64,000 nt of DNA, from positions 3,224,001 to 3,288,000 of the forward strand of contig NZ_CP009287.1 of the NCBI RefSeq assembly GCF_000758705.1, in the 5' to 3' direction. Below, piece after piece: positions 17,218-26,049 of the stretch. The position numbers and the translations under genes are program-made. The stretch is from Paenibacillus graminis (lineage in GTDB: Bacteria; Bacillota; Bacilli; Paenibacillales; Paenibacillaceae). Position 1 is the first letter of the stretch; each line of letters starts with the position of its first letter. The notes under the pieces are model-generated. The model worked only from the letters and a program-made list of their open reading frames with translations, did not search any database and was not told where the DNA came from.

Positions 17218-18047
17218 TAGCGCTGCCCCCTTAGTCTGTTCTGGTAGGCAAAGTGATTTGTCGGACCGTTTCCGGCACCAATATGGATTCCATCTTCAAT
17301 AGCTGCCTGGATAAATGCCTTGGCTGTATGAACCGCCTGCGGAACTAATTGGCCTTGCGCCAATCCGGCCGCGAGGGCTGCGGAAAAGGTGCAGCCGGTT
17401 CCATGCGTGTGCCTGGTAGCGATTCGGGGACTCTGTAAATAAATGAACTGTTCACCATCATATAGAAGGTCAGTCACCTGTGCCCCTTCTTCGTCGTGAC
17501 CGCCTTTGAGTATCACAAACCGCGGTCCCATGGCGTGGACAAGCCTGGCCGCGGCTTCCCGGTCAGCCATGCCGGAAATCTTCATTCCGGTCAGAATTTC
17601 TGCTTCAGGGATATTGGGAGTGACGGCCAAGGACAACGGCAGCAGATGGGCGATCAAAGCCTGAACGGCTTCCTGCTGAAGCAGGGGAGACCCCCCTTTG
17701 GCAACCATGACCGGATCAATTACCAGCTTTGTCCAGCCATATTGCCGGAATTTTTGGGCAACGGTACGGATGAGCCCGCTGCTGAACAGCATGCCGGTTT
17801 TAACGGCATCGGGTGTAAGATCCGCCCCGATGGAATCGAGCTGTGCGGCAACGGCTTCCGCTTCCAGCGGATACACGCCTTGAACCCCCAGAGTGTTCTG
17901 AGCGGTCACTGCGGTGAGCGCAGACATGCCATATACACCCAGCTCCTGAAAGGTTTTGAGGTCGGCCTGGATACCGGCACCGCCTCCGCTGTCAGAGCCG
18001 GCGACCGTCAACGCTTTGAAAACTTTAGTCATAGGATGGTTAGTCAT
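17217..18047 (-). CDS. thiD: HMP/HMP-phosphate kinase
   Basis: A 276-residue ribokinase-fold enzyme that phosphorylates hydroxymethylpyrimidine twice to HMP-PP. It shows [17 protein letters not shown] at the N-terminus for pyrimidine binding, DPVMVAKGG, and the anion hole [17 protein letters not shown] near the C-terminus. ATG 18047 is chosen because AAAGGAGATT lies just upstream; the frame itself is open to 18131 and would overlap thiM. It is 28 bases after thiM and overlaps thiE by one base. Confidence 0.93.
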   Translation of the reverse strand: MTNHPMTKVFKALTVAGSDSGGGAGIQADLKTFQELGVYGMSALTAVTAQNTLGVQGVYPLEAEAVAAQLDSIGADLTPDAVKTGMLFSSGLIRTVAQKFRQYGWTKLVIDPVMVAKGGSPLLQQEAVQALIAHLLPLSLAVTPNIPEAEILTGMKISGMADREAAARLVHAMGPRFVILKGGHDEEGAQVTDLLYDGEQFIYLQSPRIATRHTHGTGCTFSAALAAGLAQGQLVPQAVHTAKAFIQAAIEDGIHIGAGNGPTNHFAYQNRLRGQR

Positions 18048-18075
18048 AACGTAATCTCCTTTGGTGAAGCTGTGA

Positions 18076-18873
18076 TTATTGTTCCAGCCGCTGAATACGG
18101 GATCGCGCAGCGTATACTTCCGGAGTGACAAGAGCCAATTGATTCAGGAATTCGGCCTGGAAGCTGCCGGGCCCCTGCAGGCGGGTCCGTTCTTCGGCGA
18201 TTTCGGCAGCTACGCCGTAGAAGGAGAGGGCTTCAGCAGCAGCTTCCAGCCAGGCTCCGCCGCTGGCCGCGAGGAACGCGCCGACGACTGCACTCAGCAG
18301 GCAGCCGGTGCCGGTAACCCGGGTCAGAACAGGATGACCGTTGCGGATTACAAAGGTGGCGGTGCCATCCGTGACGACATCTTCCTTGCCGGTGATAATC
18401 ACAACACACTTCAGCTTCAGCGCGGCTTGTACAGCCAAAGCGGCCACATCACCGTCACCGGCTCCGGCATCCACGCCTTTGATGCTCCAGTTCTTGCCGA
18501 GGACATGAGCCACTTCAGCGACATTGCCGCGCAGCGCGGTTATCTGCATATGGCTGACCAGCTTATGTGTAACTTCGGTGCGGTAAGCAGTGGCTCCAGC
18601 GCCTACGGGGTCCAGCACGACCGGCACGTTATGGCGGTTCGCCGCCTTGCCAGCCAGCAGCATGGATTCAATGGCATAATCATTTAATGTGCCGATATTC
18701 AGCACAACAGCGCCAGACATGGCGGCGATATCCGCGACTTCTTCATGCGCATCAGCCATAAAAGGTGAAGCCCCCAGCGCCAGCAGCCCGTTGGCGCTGA
18801 AATTCGCAACTACAATATTAGTGATGTTGTGCACCAGCGGATTGCTGGCCCGTACTTTGGTTAAGAATGACAT
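18076..18873 (-). CDS. thiM: Hydroxyethylthiazole kinase
   Basis: A 265-residue kinase that phosphorylates the thiazole alcohol in thiamine salvage. It carries the ThiM opening NPLVHNITN and [26 protein letters not shown], and the ATP/anion region [18 protein letters not shown] 18873 has AGGAGG seven bases upstream, so the longer frame to 18930 is not used. A 197-base gap separates it from thiY; no gene or clear hairpin was seen in that gap, so it may still share the riboswitch-controlled transcript. Confidence 0.93.
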   Translation of the reverse strand: MSFLTKVRASNPLVHNITNIVVANFSANGLLALGASPFMADAHEEVADIAAMSGAVVLNIGTLNDYAIESMLLAGKAANRHNVPVVLDPVGAGATAYRTEVTHKLVSHMQITALRGNVAEVAHVLGKNWSIKGVDAGAGDGDVAALAVQAALKLKCVVIITGKEDVVTDGTATFVIRNGHPVLTRVTGTGCLLSAVVGAFLAASGGAWLEAAAEALSFYGVAAEIAEERTRLQGPGSFQAEFLNQLALVTPEVYAARSRIQRLEQ

Positions 18874-19070
18874 AATGATTCCTCCTGAAAGTAATATGTG
18901 AGAGACTTCAAATGAGTGTACTTCGTACAAAAAACTGGCATCGAAAGCATAAAAAATTTATATGAGTTTAAGCGAGGTCTTCCAGCTTGATTGCATTTTC
19001 TGCAACAGAATCCTGCATTTACTAGGGTGGAACTGTCGTCTGTTGTATCTCGTGCACATTGCAGCACAAC

Positions 19071-20123
19071 TCACAAATTGATAAAAGCCTCCTGCGTCTT
19101 GAAATCGCCATTCAGCAGTCCGTTGTCATTCAGCCAGGCCTTAACCTTGTCCCAGGATGCGGGGTCCTGATAGCCAAACGGCTGATCGCCGGCATCCATC
19201 AGGGGAAGCAGAAGCTCCAGGCTTTTGATTTCGATGTCTTTGTCCAGGGGAGCGGTAGCATCCTCGTGAGCCATTAGAAGGTCCAGCGCCTCCTGCGGGT
19301 GCCCGGCAACAAATTGCTGTCCTTTGCGTGCCGCCGCTATGAACTTCTCGATGTAACCTTCAGAATTCTGCAAGCCCGGATCGCTTGCAACCAGAACCAG
19401 CTCGTAGTAGTCGGGAACACCGTAATCCGTAGGGTCCAGCGAAATGACCGGATGCCCTTCCTTCTCCAGAATCAGCTGCTCATGATTAATGAATCCTCCG
19501 ATAATTCCGTCTACACGTCCGGTTGAAATGGCCGGAATCAGGTCAAAACCCACATCGATCAGCTTCACTGCGGACGGATCGCCGCCATCGCTTTTGACCA
19601 TTGTTTTCAGCATAGCTTCGTATAAGGGAACCGAAGAGTATCCGGCATTTTTCCCAGCCAGCTCTTTCGGGCTTTTGATCCCGCTGTCCGCCGGTAACAT
19701 CAGATGGTTCAGCGGATGCCGGACGATGGCGGCGACAGACTTCACCGGAATCTGTTCTCCCCGGGCCATCAGCACCTGCGGCTGGTAGCTTAAGGCCAGA
19801 TCGGCTTTGCCGGCGGCTACCAGCTTCAAGGCATCATTGCTGTCAGCGGGCATCTGGATATCCACATCCAGGCCTTCCTCTTTGAAATAGCCATTCTGTT
19901 GTGCGGCGTACAGGAAAGAGTGAACGGCGTTTGGATACCAGTCGAGCATAATCGTTAGCTTGTGGGGCTGCTGGGCGTTCTCTGCTGAAGCGGAGCTGGT
20001 TGGAACAGCATTGTTGCCGCCTCCACAGCCGCTTACTGCAATAGCAAGACATAGAAGCAGCGGTAGGGAGAGCAAGGAAAGACTCTTGTTACTAACGGGA
20101 TGTTCAGAGGGAAAGATGTTCAT
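19071..20123 (-). CDS. thiY: Pyrimidine-binding lipoprotein of ThiXYZ ABC importer
   Basis: A 350-residue binding protein of the NMT1/THI5-like fold for HMP or formylaminopyrimidine. A long signal ends in a lipobox AVSGC (Cys about 33). The mature start LTIMLDWYPNAVHSFLYAAQ-type sequence and the following GYFKEEGLDVDI are typical of ThiY. It overlaps the permease gene by four bases (ATGA), so the cassette is translationally coupled. ThiXYZ in Bacillus feeds degraded thiamine into TenA-dependent salvage; no tenA is seen in this window. Confidence 0.88.
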   Translation of the reverse strand: MNIFPSEHPVSNKSLSLLSLPLLLCLAIAVSGCGGGNNAVPTSSASAENAQQPHKLTIMLDWYPNAVHSFLYAAQQNGYFKEEGLDVDIQMPADSNDALKLVAAGKADLALSYQPQVLMARGEQIPVKSVAAIVRHPLNHLMLPADSGIKSPKELAGKNAGYSSVPLYEAMLKTMVKSDGGDPSAVKLIDVGFDLIPAISTGRVDGIIGGFINHEQLILEKEGHPVISLDPTDYGVPDYYELVLVASDPGLQNSEGYIEKFIAAARKGQQFVAGHPQEALDLLMAHEDATAPLDKDIEIKSLELLLPLMDAGDQPFGYQDPASWDKVKAWLNDNGLLNGDFKTQEAFINL

Positions 20124-20896
20124 CGATGAATGCCTCTTTTCTGCAAAATATATTTTTCGAGCAGCTTAATACTTAGGAACAGAACAATGCCGAGTACGGA
20201 TAAAAGAAACACAGCGGCGAACATCTCAGCACTTTGCAGATTGCCCGCCATCCGGCGGCTAAAATACCCGAGTCCCCGGCTGCCGCCCAGCCATTCCCCG
20301 ATCGTTGCGCCAATCACACAGTAGACAATTGAGAGCTTGAGTCCCGAAAACAGCGAGGGCAGTGCCGGAGGAATCTCGGTTTTCCGCAGAATCTGCCAGC
20401 GGTTCGCACCAAGTGTGAGCAGCAGCTCTTTGTACACCGCTCCGCTTTTGTGCAATCCGTCATAAGTGCCGATAACGACCGGAAAAAAAGCGGTCAGGAA
20501 GACCACCGCTACCTTGCTCCACAGCGTATAGCCAAACCACATAATAAAAATGGGGGAGAGCGCGATCAGCGGAATCGTCTGGCTGATGACCAGCAGGGGG
20601 TACAGCGCTTTCTCCACCGGAGAGAACATATGCATTCCCGTACCCAGCAGCACACCGCAGCACACGGACAGCGCAAAACCCAACAGCACCTCCTGCAGTG
20701 TAGCAGGCAAGTGTTCTCCAAAGAGCAGCAGCCTCTGCTCCAGCATTGCCGTCCATATGGCCGTAGGGGCCGGAAGAATGAAGGCAGGGACAAGCTTCAG
20801 CCTGGCTGCGCTTTCCCAGAAGGCAAGAGTCAGCAGCACCAACAGGGCAAAGGGGCCATATTCGTGCAAAAACTTTCTAAGATAGGTGCGTGTCAT
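20120..20896 (-). CDS. thiX: ThiX permease of thiamine-precursor ABC importer
   Basis: A 258-residue SsuC/TauC-like inner-membrane permease with about six helices. The EAA loop, where the ATPase docks, reads KELLLTLGANRWQILRKTEIPPALP. ATG 20896 has GGAGG four bases upstream and is preferred over the open frame to 20944. It overlaps thiZ by 20 bases and thiY by four, so the three components are made together. Confidence 0.87.
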   Translation of the reverse strand: MTRTYLRKFLHEYGPFALLVLLTLAFWESAARLKLVPAFILPAPTAIWTAMLEQRLLLFGEHLPATLQEVLLGFALSVCCGVLLGTGMHMFSPVEKALYPLLVISQTIPLIALSPIFIMWFGYTLWSKVAVVFLTAFFPVVIGTYDGLHKSGAVYKELLLTLGANRWQILRKTEIPPALPSLFSGLKLSIVYCVIGATIGEWLGGSRGLGYFSRRMAGNLQSAEMFAAVFLLSVLGIVLFLSIKLLEKYILQKRGIHR

Positions 20897-21644
20897 ACAG
20901 CCTCCGTTCCAAATCCGCCCGCAAAGCAGCAAAATGCGGTTCATAATTCATGCGGTAATGCCTGGGGCGCGGAAGATCTACCAGGAATTCCTGTACACCG
21001 CCGCCAGCGCCGCCGGACATTAGATAGATCCGGTCACTGAGGAGGAGCGCCTCCTCCAGATCGTGGGTGATGAACAGGACGGTCTGCTCCAGACTGCCCC
21101 ACAGCTCCAGCAGCCAGCGGTGAAGCCCGCGTTTGGTGATGGCATCCAGTGCTCCGAAGGGCTCATCCAAAAGCAAGAGCGTATTGCCGGCAGCCAGCGT
21201 CCGCAGCATAGCGATCCGCTGGCGCATTCCGCCGGACAGCTCATGCGGATAGCGCTGCTCTGTACCTTCCAGTCCAAAACGCTCCAGCAAATTACGGATA
21301 CTTTTTACCGCTTCCGTTTTACTGCCTGTTCTGTTCAGCTCCCAGGGAAGCAGGCAGTTGTCCAGCACGGTTCTCCAGGGCAGCAGCAGATCCTGCTGGG
21401 GCATATAGGCAACCCGTCCCAGGCGTGATGAAGGATCGGCGGATGTCGTTCCCAGAACTTTAAGATCACCGCTGGTGTGCTGAAGCAAGCCGGCGATGAT
21501 TTTGAATAATGTGCTTTTACCGCAGCCGCTGGCACCGACCAGAGAAATGAATTCCCCTTGGCGCACATCCATTGTCAGACCGCTGAATACCGGCGTCTCC
21601 GGAGATGTGCCGAAAGAATAGGACAGGTTCGTCATTGAGATCAT
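20877..21644 (-). CDS. thiZ: ThiZ ATP-binding subunit
   Basis: A 255-residue ABC ATPase of the SsuB/TauB group powering pyrimidine uptake. Walker A is GASGCGKST, the signature LSGGMRQR and Walker B LLLLDEPFGALD, with the switch His in FITHDLEEAL. It is the first gene after the TPP riboswitch. The start is uncertain: the best AAAGGAGG ends about 16 bases before ATG 21644, and in-frame ATGs also exist at 21671 and 21635. The conserved domain begins with MTNLSYSF, so 21644 or 21635 is most likely. Confidence 0.87.
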   Translation of the reverse strand: MISMTNLSYSFGTSPETPVFSGLTMDVRQGEFISLVGASGCGKSTLFKIIAGLLQHTSGDLKVLGTTSADPSSRLGRVAYMPQQDLLLPWRTVLDNCLLPWELNRTGSKTEAVKSIRNLLERFGLEGTEQRYPHELSGGMRQRIAMLRTLAAGNTLLLLDEPFGALDAITKRGLHRWLLELWGSLEQTVLFITHDLEEALLLSDRIYLMSGGAGGGVQEFLVDLPRPRHYRMNYEPHFAALRADLERRLYDTHLS

Positions 21645-21689
21645 ATTCGTATGTACTAAGCCTCCTTTCATTGCGCGGCAACACAATAA

Positions 21690-21725
21690 AGACCCATCTG
21701 TCTCAAAGTGGAGACAAATGGGTCT
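21690..21725 (-). terminator. Riboswitch-controlled terminator
   Basis: A 15-bp stem (21690-21704 with 21711-21725, one mismatch) is followed on the minus strand by TTTATT. It lies between the TPP aptamer and thiZ, where a transcription-attenuating terminator is expected. The left arm could instead pair with aptamer sequence in the absence of ligand. Confidence 0.85.
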
Positions 21726-21767
21726 GAAAGGTTCAGGCAGTAGACGTATAGCGGCACCGCTGATCGT

Positions 21768-21862
21768 TTCTGTTCCACTTCCCTCCGCTGGTATGATCCA
21801 GATCAGGTTCCAAGGGTCCGAAGCTTCAAGCTTCGTCTCAGTCGGCAGACTCCCCTAGTGAA
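21768..21862 (-). ncRNA. TPP (THI element) riboswitch
   Basis: Read on the minus strand, the conserved parts occur in order: CACTAGGGGAGTC, GACTGAGA, GGACCCTTGGAACCTGATC, GGATCATACC, and AGCGGAGGGAAGTGG. The P3 extension is a perfect GAAGCTTGAAGCTTC hairpin. These match the TPP aptamer core that senses thiamine pyrophosphate. With the terminator at 21690-21725 it should switch off thiZXY-thiMDE when TPP is plentiful. Confidence 0.95.
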
Positions 21863-21945
21863 ATAGCAGGTCAATATTGATATTCGCAATTGCTAATTAA
21901 TATAGCATATTCAGGCGGGTTGTCAAAGGATCTGTGCCGGAAAGG

Positions 21946-22599
21946 TTAAGTCCGTTGGATTCCAATGACGAACAGTGCGAGGACGCCCTTAGAGATTTCC
22001 TCTTTGGTAGAGCTGTGCAGCTTCTGTTGGTAGAGGTAGAGATCAGGGCTCAATACGGCAATAAGGGCGGTAGCGGCAAATTGCGGATCGACCGCAATCA
22101 GCAAGCCATCATCCGCGGCCCGCCGGATGCGCTGGGTCATCACTGCGTTCAGGCGGCGGAAAATCGGATGCTCGAACTGAGTAAGCTGTTTCTTGCCGGT
22201 GAACTCGGACTTAATCATCTGCAGCAGCTCAGCGTGCTGGTCTATGAAATCAACGACCTGCTCAATACTGCTCTGCAGGTCTTCCAACGGGGCAGAAGAT
22301 CCGGCTGTGGCCTGCAGCTCCTGTTCCAGACGGGAAAGAAAACGCTCGGAGCTGGTTGAGAGCAAGGCAGAGCAGATTTCGCCTTTGTCCGTGAATCTGC
22401 GGTACAGCGAACCCTGGCCGATTCCCGCCCGCTTGGCGATGCTGAACATACTGACCGCCTCTAGGCCGTTCTCGGCAAACAATGCCTCTGCAGCCTCAAG
22501 AATCCGCTGGACATAAGGGTCCTGATAATCCCTGGCGGGTACCGGAGGTTCTTTTGCTGGTTTGTTGGTTGGTCTGCGGTCTGGTTCGTGTGAATTCAT
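21946..22599 (-). CDS. TetR-family repressor divergent from MFS pump
   Basis: A 217-residue regulator. The N-terminal helix-turn-helix reads RILEAAEALFAENGLEAVSM then IAKRAGIGQGSLYRRFTDKG. The C-terminal ligand domain is helical. ATG 22599 has AAAGGAG eight bases upstream, so the frame to 22626 is not used. It is divergent from a drug-efflux gene, and two perfect CGGACAATTGTCCG palindromes lie between them, so it most likely represses the pump and itself. Confidence 0.9.
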   Translation of the reverse strand: MNSHEPDRRPTNKPAKEPPVPARDYQDPYVQRILEAAEALFAENGLEAVSMFSIAKRAGIGQGSLYRRFTDKGEICSALLSTSSERFLSRLEQELQATAGSSAPLEDLQSSIEQVVDFIDQHAELLQMIKSEFTGKKQLTQFEHPIFRRLNAVMTQRIRRAADDGLLIAVDPQFAATALIAVLSPDLYLYQQKLHSSTKEEISKGVLALFVIGIQRT

Positions 22600-22653
22600 G
22601 GCAGGCTCCTTTCGGAAATGCAGCATCTATATTAGAAAAAAATGAAAATTAAA

Positions 22654-22709
22654 TTGACAGTGCGGACAATTGTCCGTACACTGAAAAAGCAATACCGGAC
22701 AATTGTCCG
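22654..22709 (+). promoter_or_regulatory. Pump promoter with twin TetR operators
   Basis: TTGACA (22654-22659) and TACACT (22677-22682) are 17 bases apart. The perfect 14-bp palindrome CGGACAATTGTCCG at 22663-22676 fills this spacer exactly, and a second copy lies at 22696-22709, 33 bp on, just past the expected start. Bound repressor would block polymerase directly. Confidence 0.85.
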
Positions 22710-22793
22710 TTCGTATCATTTATTATATAGATAAAGCTGCGCAAAGGTCAATGTACGCCTACCGGAGCAGTTCAACTTAGGAGGAGATAGAAG

Positions 22794-24314
22794 ATGGAGC
22801 AAGCGTTGAAGTCGGATGCCGATTTTCGCCTGTCAAGCATTCTGGTTCCGCTGCTGGCGATCATTGCCGGTGTGTTCATGGTGGTGCTGGACAGCACGGC
22901 GATGAATGTGGCTTTGTCCACACTAGTCAAGGATTTTCATACGGATCTAAATACTCTGCAATGGATCGTGACCGGATATATGCTGGCTCAGGCCTCAGTG
23001 ATTCCGTTGTCCGGCTGGCTGTCTGACCGGTTCGGAGCCAAAACTGTTTTTCTCGCCGCAGTTATTGTATTCACCATCGGCTCTCTCCTCTGTGCCACCC
23101 CGAGCCGTGCGGAATGGCTAATTGCATTCCGTGTGCTGCAGGGACTGGGGGGAGGCTGTGTGCTTCCCGTTGGGATGGCTTACGTGTATAAGCTTGCTCC
23201 CAGGAGCAAGGTTGGCGTTGTTATGGGAATCATGGGGATTCCGGTGCTGTTTGCTCCGGCGATCGGCCCTGTACTGTCCGGCTGGCTTGTGGAGTACCAT
23301 TCCTGGCGCTGGATTTTCCTCATTAATATTCCGATTGGCATCATTTGCCTGCTGATCGGTTCCCGGAAGCTGCCCAGATCAGAGCGGACCCAAGTACCGG
23401 GCATGGATAAGCTCGGGATGATTCTCGGGCCTCTGGCCTTTGCCTCCCTGTCGTACGGTGTCAGCCAAGGTGCGGATAGCTGGACCTCAGACAAAACACT
23501 GATCGGGTTATCCATGGGCGTGCTCGCCTTAATCGCTTTTGTGATTGCAGAGTTTCGCTCGGAGACCCCGCTGTTGGAACTGCGGATTCTGCGCTCCGGC
23601 GATTTCAGCACAGGCATTCTCGTACAATGGATTGCCCAGTTCGGCTTATACGGCGCATTGTTTCTGCTTCCGCAATTTCTCCAGCAGGCCCGCGGCTTCG
23701 GAGCTTTTGATACCGGTCTGACGATGCTGCCCCAAGCCATTGCATCCGGACTGATGATGCCCATTGCCGGGATTCTATTCGACAGGATAGGTGTCCGCTG
23801 GCTGGTGGTTTGCGGTCTTAGCCTTGTCTCTGGTGCCTTATTCCAATATTCGCATGCAGATCTTGCCACACAGAGCAAAGACCTGATCCTGCCGCTGATT
23901 ATGTGCGGCGCGGGCATGGGGATGATGGTAATGCCTATGAATACCCATCTTCTGAACAAGGCCCCAAGCCACCTGGTGAACCGGGTTACTTCTCTGACCA
24001 ACTCGATGCAGCAGGTAATCAACTCTCTGGCGGTATCGACACTGGTCACCATCCTGACCTCAAGGGCGGCAGCGCGCGGGGCGGAAATGCAAGAAGCTGC
24101 GGCTGCGGCCGGGAAGAATGCGGCGAATGCTTCTCCCGAAGCGTTGAAGCTAGCTGCACAAACTGTACTTGCCAAAGGGTTTGACGATACCTTTCACATC
24201 ATGATCTTCGTAGCGCTGGGCGGTGCTGTGCTGGGTCTGCTGCTGCGGAGAGGGCGCAGAGTCAGACAAGACGGTTCTAAGACCGAGGTGCAGACTGAAA
24301 TCATGCACGGATGA
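22794..24314 (+). CDS. DHA2-type (14-TMS) MFS drug efflux transporter
   Basis: A 506-residue EmrB/QacA-type proton antiporter. Motif D1 is LDSTAMNVALSTLVKDF near the first helix and motif A is GWLSDRFGAKTVF after helix 2; a Pro/Gly-rich region follows as in motif C (GIMGIPVLFAPAIGPVLSGW). The length and hydrophobic spacing fit 14 helices. A GGAGGAG site precedes the ATG. It is controlled by the divergent TetR gene through the twin palindromes, and the substrate is unknown. Confidence 0.9.
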   Translation: MEQALKSDADFRLSSILVPLLAIIAGVFMVVLDSTAMNVALSTLVKDFHTDLNTLQWIVTGYMLAQASVIPLSGWLSDRFGAKTVFLAAVIVFTIGSLLCATPSRAEWLIAFRVLQGLGGGCVLPVGMAYVYKLAPRSKVGVVMGIMGIPVLFAPAIGPVLSGWLVEYHSWRWIFLINIPIGIICLLIGSRKLPRSERTQVPGMDKLGMILGPLAFASLSYGVSQGADSWTSDKTLIGLSMGVLALIAFVIAEFRSETPLLELRILRSGDFSTGILVQWIAQFGLYGALFLLPQFLQQARGFGAFDTGLTMLPQAIASGLMMPIAGILFDRIGVRWLVVCGLSLVSGALFQYSHADLATQSKDLILPLIMCGAGMGMMVMPMNTHLLNKAPSHLVNRVTSLTNSMQQVINSLAVSTLVTILTSRAAARGAEMQEAAAAAGKNAANASPEALKLAAQTVLAKGFDDTFHIMIFVALGGAVLGLLLRRGRRVRQDGSKTEVQTEIMHG

Positions 24315-24327
24315 TTTTTTATGAATA

Positions 24328-24366
24328 CAAAACCCCGTTCACCGGATAGGTGCTAACGGGGTTTTG
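24328..24366 (+). terminator. Terminator after MFS gene
   Basis: CAAAACCCCGTT (24328-24339) pairs perfectly with AACGGGGTTTTG (24355-24366); it lies 13 bases past the stop. Confidence 0.85.
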
Positions 24367-24440
24367 TCGTTTGAGAAATGATAAAATCATAAAAATGAAG
24401 AGATCCTGGAAGTTTAAGGTGATATAGGCGGTGCTTGAGG

Positions 24441-24536
24441 CTTGGGTACCATCCGCGTGGTGAAGCGGACAGATTGGACACCATCGGCGGAGTTTAAGGG
24501 GCAGGTTGGGTGCCATCAGGAGAGTATAGCGGACAT
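24441..24536. repeat. Three tandem 32-bp degenerate repeats
   Basis: Units at 24441-24472, 24473-24504 and 24505-24536 share TTGGGTnCCATC and a (G/A)GCGGACA-like end at the same phase. No ORF or ribosome site is associated. Together with the adjoining repeat copy B this non-coding stretch (24367-24765) holds only repeat sequence that I can recognise. Confidence 0.6.
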
Positions 24537-24687
24537 GCAAACCAAAAGATGCTAATCTTGTCTCTTGCATAATATTTCCGGGCCTCGTGTCCTCGTGCAC
24601 TCGAAGCCCCAGTAGCTCCGTAACCTCGCTTTGTTATTCAGTAGGGATATCCCTTAGCGCCTTCCGAAGAAGCAGCTGTACAGTGCC

Positions 24688-24757
24688 AGTTGGAAAAAGG
24701 GAACTTATTTATCCCCAAAATCAGCAAATGGAGAGCATGAAGTGGAAAAATGGACTT
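24688..24757. repeat. Dispersed repeat, copy B left half
   Basis: AGTTGGAAAAAGGGAACTTA at 24688-24707 and AAGTGGAAAAATGGACTT at 24740-24757 are reverse-orientation motifs 52-53 bp apart. The segment between them closely matches copy C (46885-46950), including CAAATGG. The IS3 element begins nine bases later. Confidence 0.7.
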
Positions 24758-24788
24758 CCGTCAAGAAAGTGGACACAAAAAAATAGAT

Positions 24789-25622
24789 TTAGGCAGTCTT
24801 TCTCTTCTTGAACTTCGCTGCAAATTGGGCAGGGGAAACATAACCCAGCGCACTGTGGATTCGCTTGCGATTATAAAAAAATTCAATGTACTGGAACATC
24901 TCGTCCTGCGCGTGCTGCTTCGTTTTGAACTTGGTGCAATAAACAAACTCTTTCTTTAGTACGCTATGAAAGGATTCGATGCAGGCATTATCATAGCAAT
25001 TTCCCTTACGGCTCATGCTCGCCTTCATGTGATATTTTTTTAGACGTTTACGGTAATCGGCAGAGGCGTACTGTGATCCCCGATCGGAGTGATGGATGAG
25101 TCCCTTTGGGGGCCGCTTGGCCTTGTAGGCGTCGTCCAGTGCGCCCAGTACCAGATCCGTCGTCATTCGTTCCTCCAGTCTCCAGCCGACAATTTCTCTC
25201 GTGCAGAGGTCGAGCACACTGGCCAGGTACAGCCTACCTTGCCGGCAGGGAATGTAGGTAATGTCTGTGACCCAGACTTTGTTAGGCTCGGCCGTCGCAA
25301 ATTTTTGATTCAGCAGATTGGGAGCAATGGGCAAATTGTGATTGGAATCCGTCGTTTTTACACGAAACCGCTTGGCTACACAGGAACGTAATCCGAGCTC
25401 TCGCATGTATTTTCCTACCGTCCGCTCGCTAATGGTGAACCCTTCTTTCAGCAAAAGCTCGGTAATTTTGGGGCTACCATAACGTTGTCTGTTGTCCTTG
25501 AAATGATAGATGATCCGCCGGAGCACCAGCGCCTTACGCTCGGCTTGAGGGCTCGAGGTAGCGCTTCGCCATTTGTAATACCCGCTCCGGGACACTTCAA
25601 AAACGCTGCACATCTTCTCCAT
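24789..25622 (-). CDS. IS3-family transposase, OrfB (rve/DDE domain)
   Basis: The catalytic part of the transposase. The HTH_21 region RQRYGSPKITELLLKEGFTI precedes an integrase-core domain with the DDE triad: Asp in WVTDITYIP, Asp in HHSDRGSQYAS and Glu in NACIESFHSVLK. The coding frame continues upstream of ATG 25622 without a stop into the orfA overlap (reading TKELRFQFIEDHRSEF), as expected for a product made as an OrfAB fusion by -1 frameshifting. All key residues are present. Confidence 0.9.
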   Translation of the reverse strand: MEKMCSVFEVSRSGYYKWRSATSSPQAERKALVLRRIIYHFKDNRQRYGSPKITELLLKEGFTISERTVGKYMRELGLRSCVAKRFRVKTTDSNHNLPIAPNLLNQKFATAEPNKVWVTDITYIPCRQGRLYLASVLDLCTREIVGWRLEERMTTDLVLGALDDAYKAKRPPKGLIHHSDRGSQYASADYRKRLKKYHMKASMSRKGNCYDNACIESFHSVLKKEFVYCTKFKTKQHAQDEMFQYIEFFYNRKRIHSALGYVSPAQFAAKFKKRKTA

Positions 25623-25660
25623 TCGAAACTCGGAGCGATGATCTTCGATGAACTGAAATC

Positions 25661-25978
25661 TCAGTTCTTTGGTTTGCTGAAGATGTGCACAGCTTTTTTT
25701 ACGATGACGAGCTCCTCTTCGACGTCTGCAATTCGCTGCGCCCTTGCCTGTAATTCTTTTTCTTGTTCCGCCAGTCGCTGCTCAAGTTCGCGAACCTTTT
25801 CCGCACTGTTTACAGGTTCATTCCCGAACTCCCGATACTTTGCCAGCCAGTTGTGCAGTACGCCAGGGGAGATGCCCAGCTCCTCCCCAATCTCCGTCAC
25901 CGTCTTCGTCTGTTCCTGAATGTACTTGACCGCTTCTCTTTTAAATTTTTCATTATACCGTTGCCGTTGTTCACCCAT
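25661..25978 (-). CDS. IS3-family transposase, OrfA (helix-turn-helix)
   Basis: A 105-residue protein with an HTH (KTVTEIGEELGISPGVLHNW) and a C-terminal leucine-zipper coiled coil (about 55-90), the DNA-binding and dimerising part of the transposase. GAGGAGGTG precedes its ATG. A run of seven A followed by G (25694-25700 on the opposite strand) near its end is a -1 slippery site that joins it to OrfB. Confidence 0.88.
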   Translation of the reverse strand: MGEQRQRYNEKFKREAVKYIQEQTKTVTEIGEELGISPGVLHNWLAKYREFGNEPVNSAEKVRELEQRLAEQEKELQARAQRIADVEEELVIVKKAVHIFSKPKN

Positions 25979-26049
25979 GTGAACACCTCCTCGTTAAGTT
26001 CATTATTCATACTCTCTTAACGGGTGTCCACTTTTTATTCTACTTTCAA

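Larger units (their letters stand above)
24766..26034 (-). mobile_element. IS3-family insertion sequence
   Basis: An ~1.27-kb element bounded by AAAGTGGACAC (24766-24776) and GTGTCCACTTT (26024-26034), an 11-bp perfect inverted repeat. The strict TG...CA ends would be 24770 and 26030. It holds overlapping orfA and orfB with a frameshift signal and looks intact. No clear target duplication is seen at either boundary choice. It interrupts an intergenic repeat copy rather than a gene, so its fitness cost here is probably small. Confidence 0.87.
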
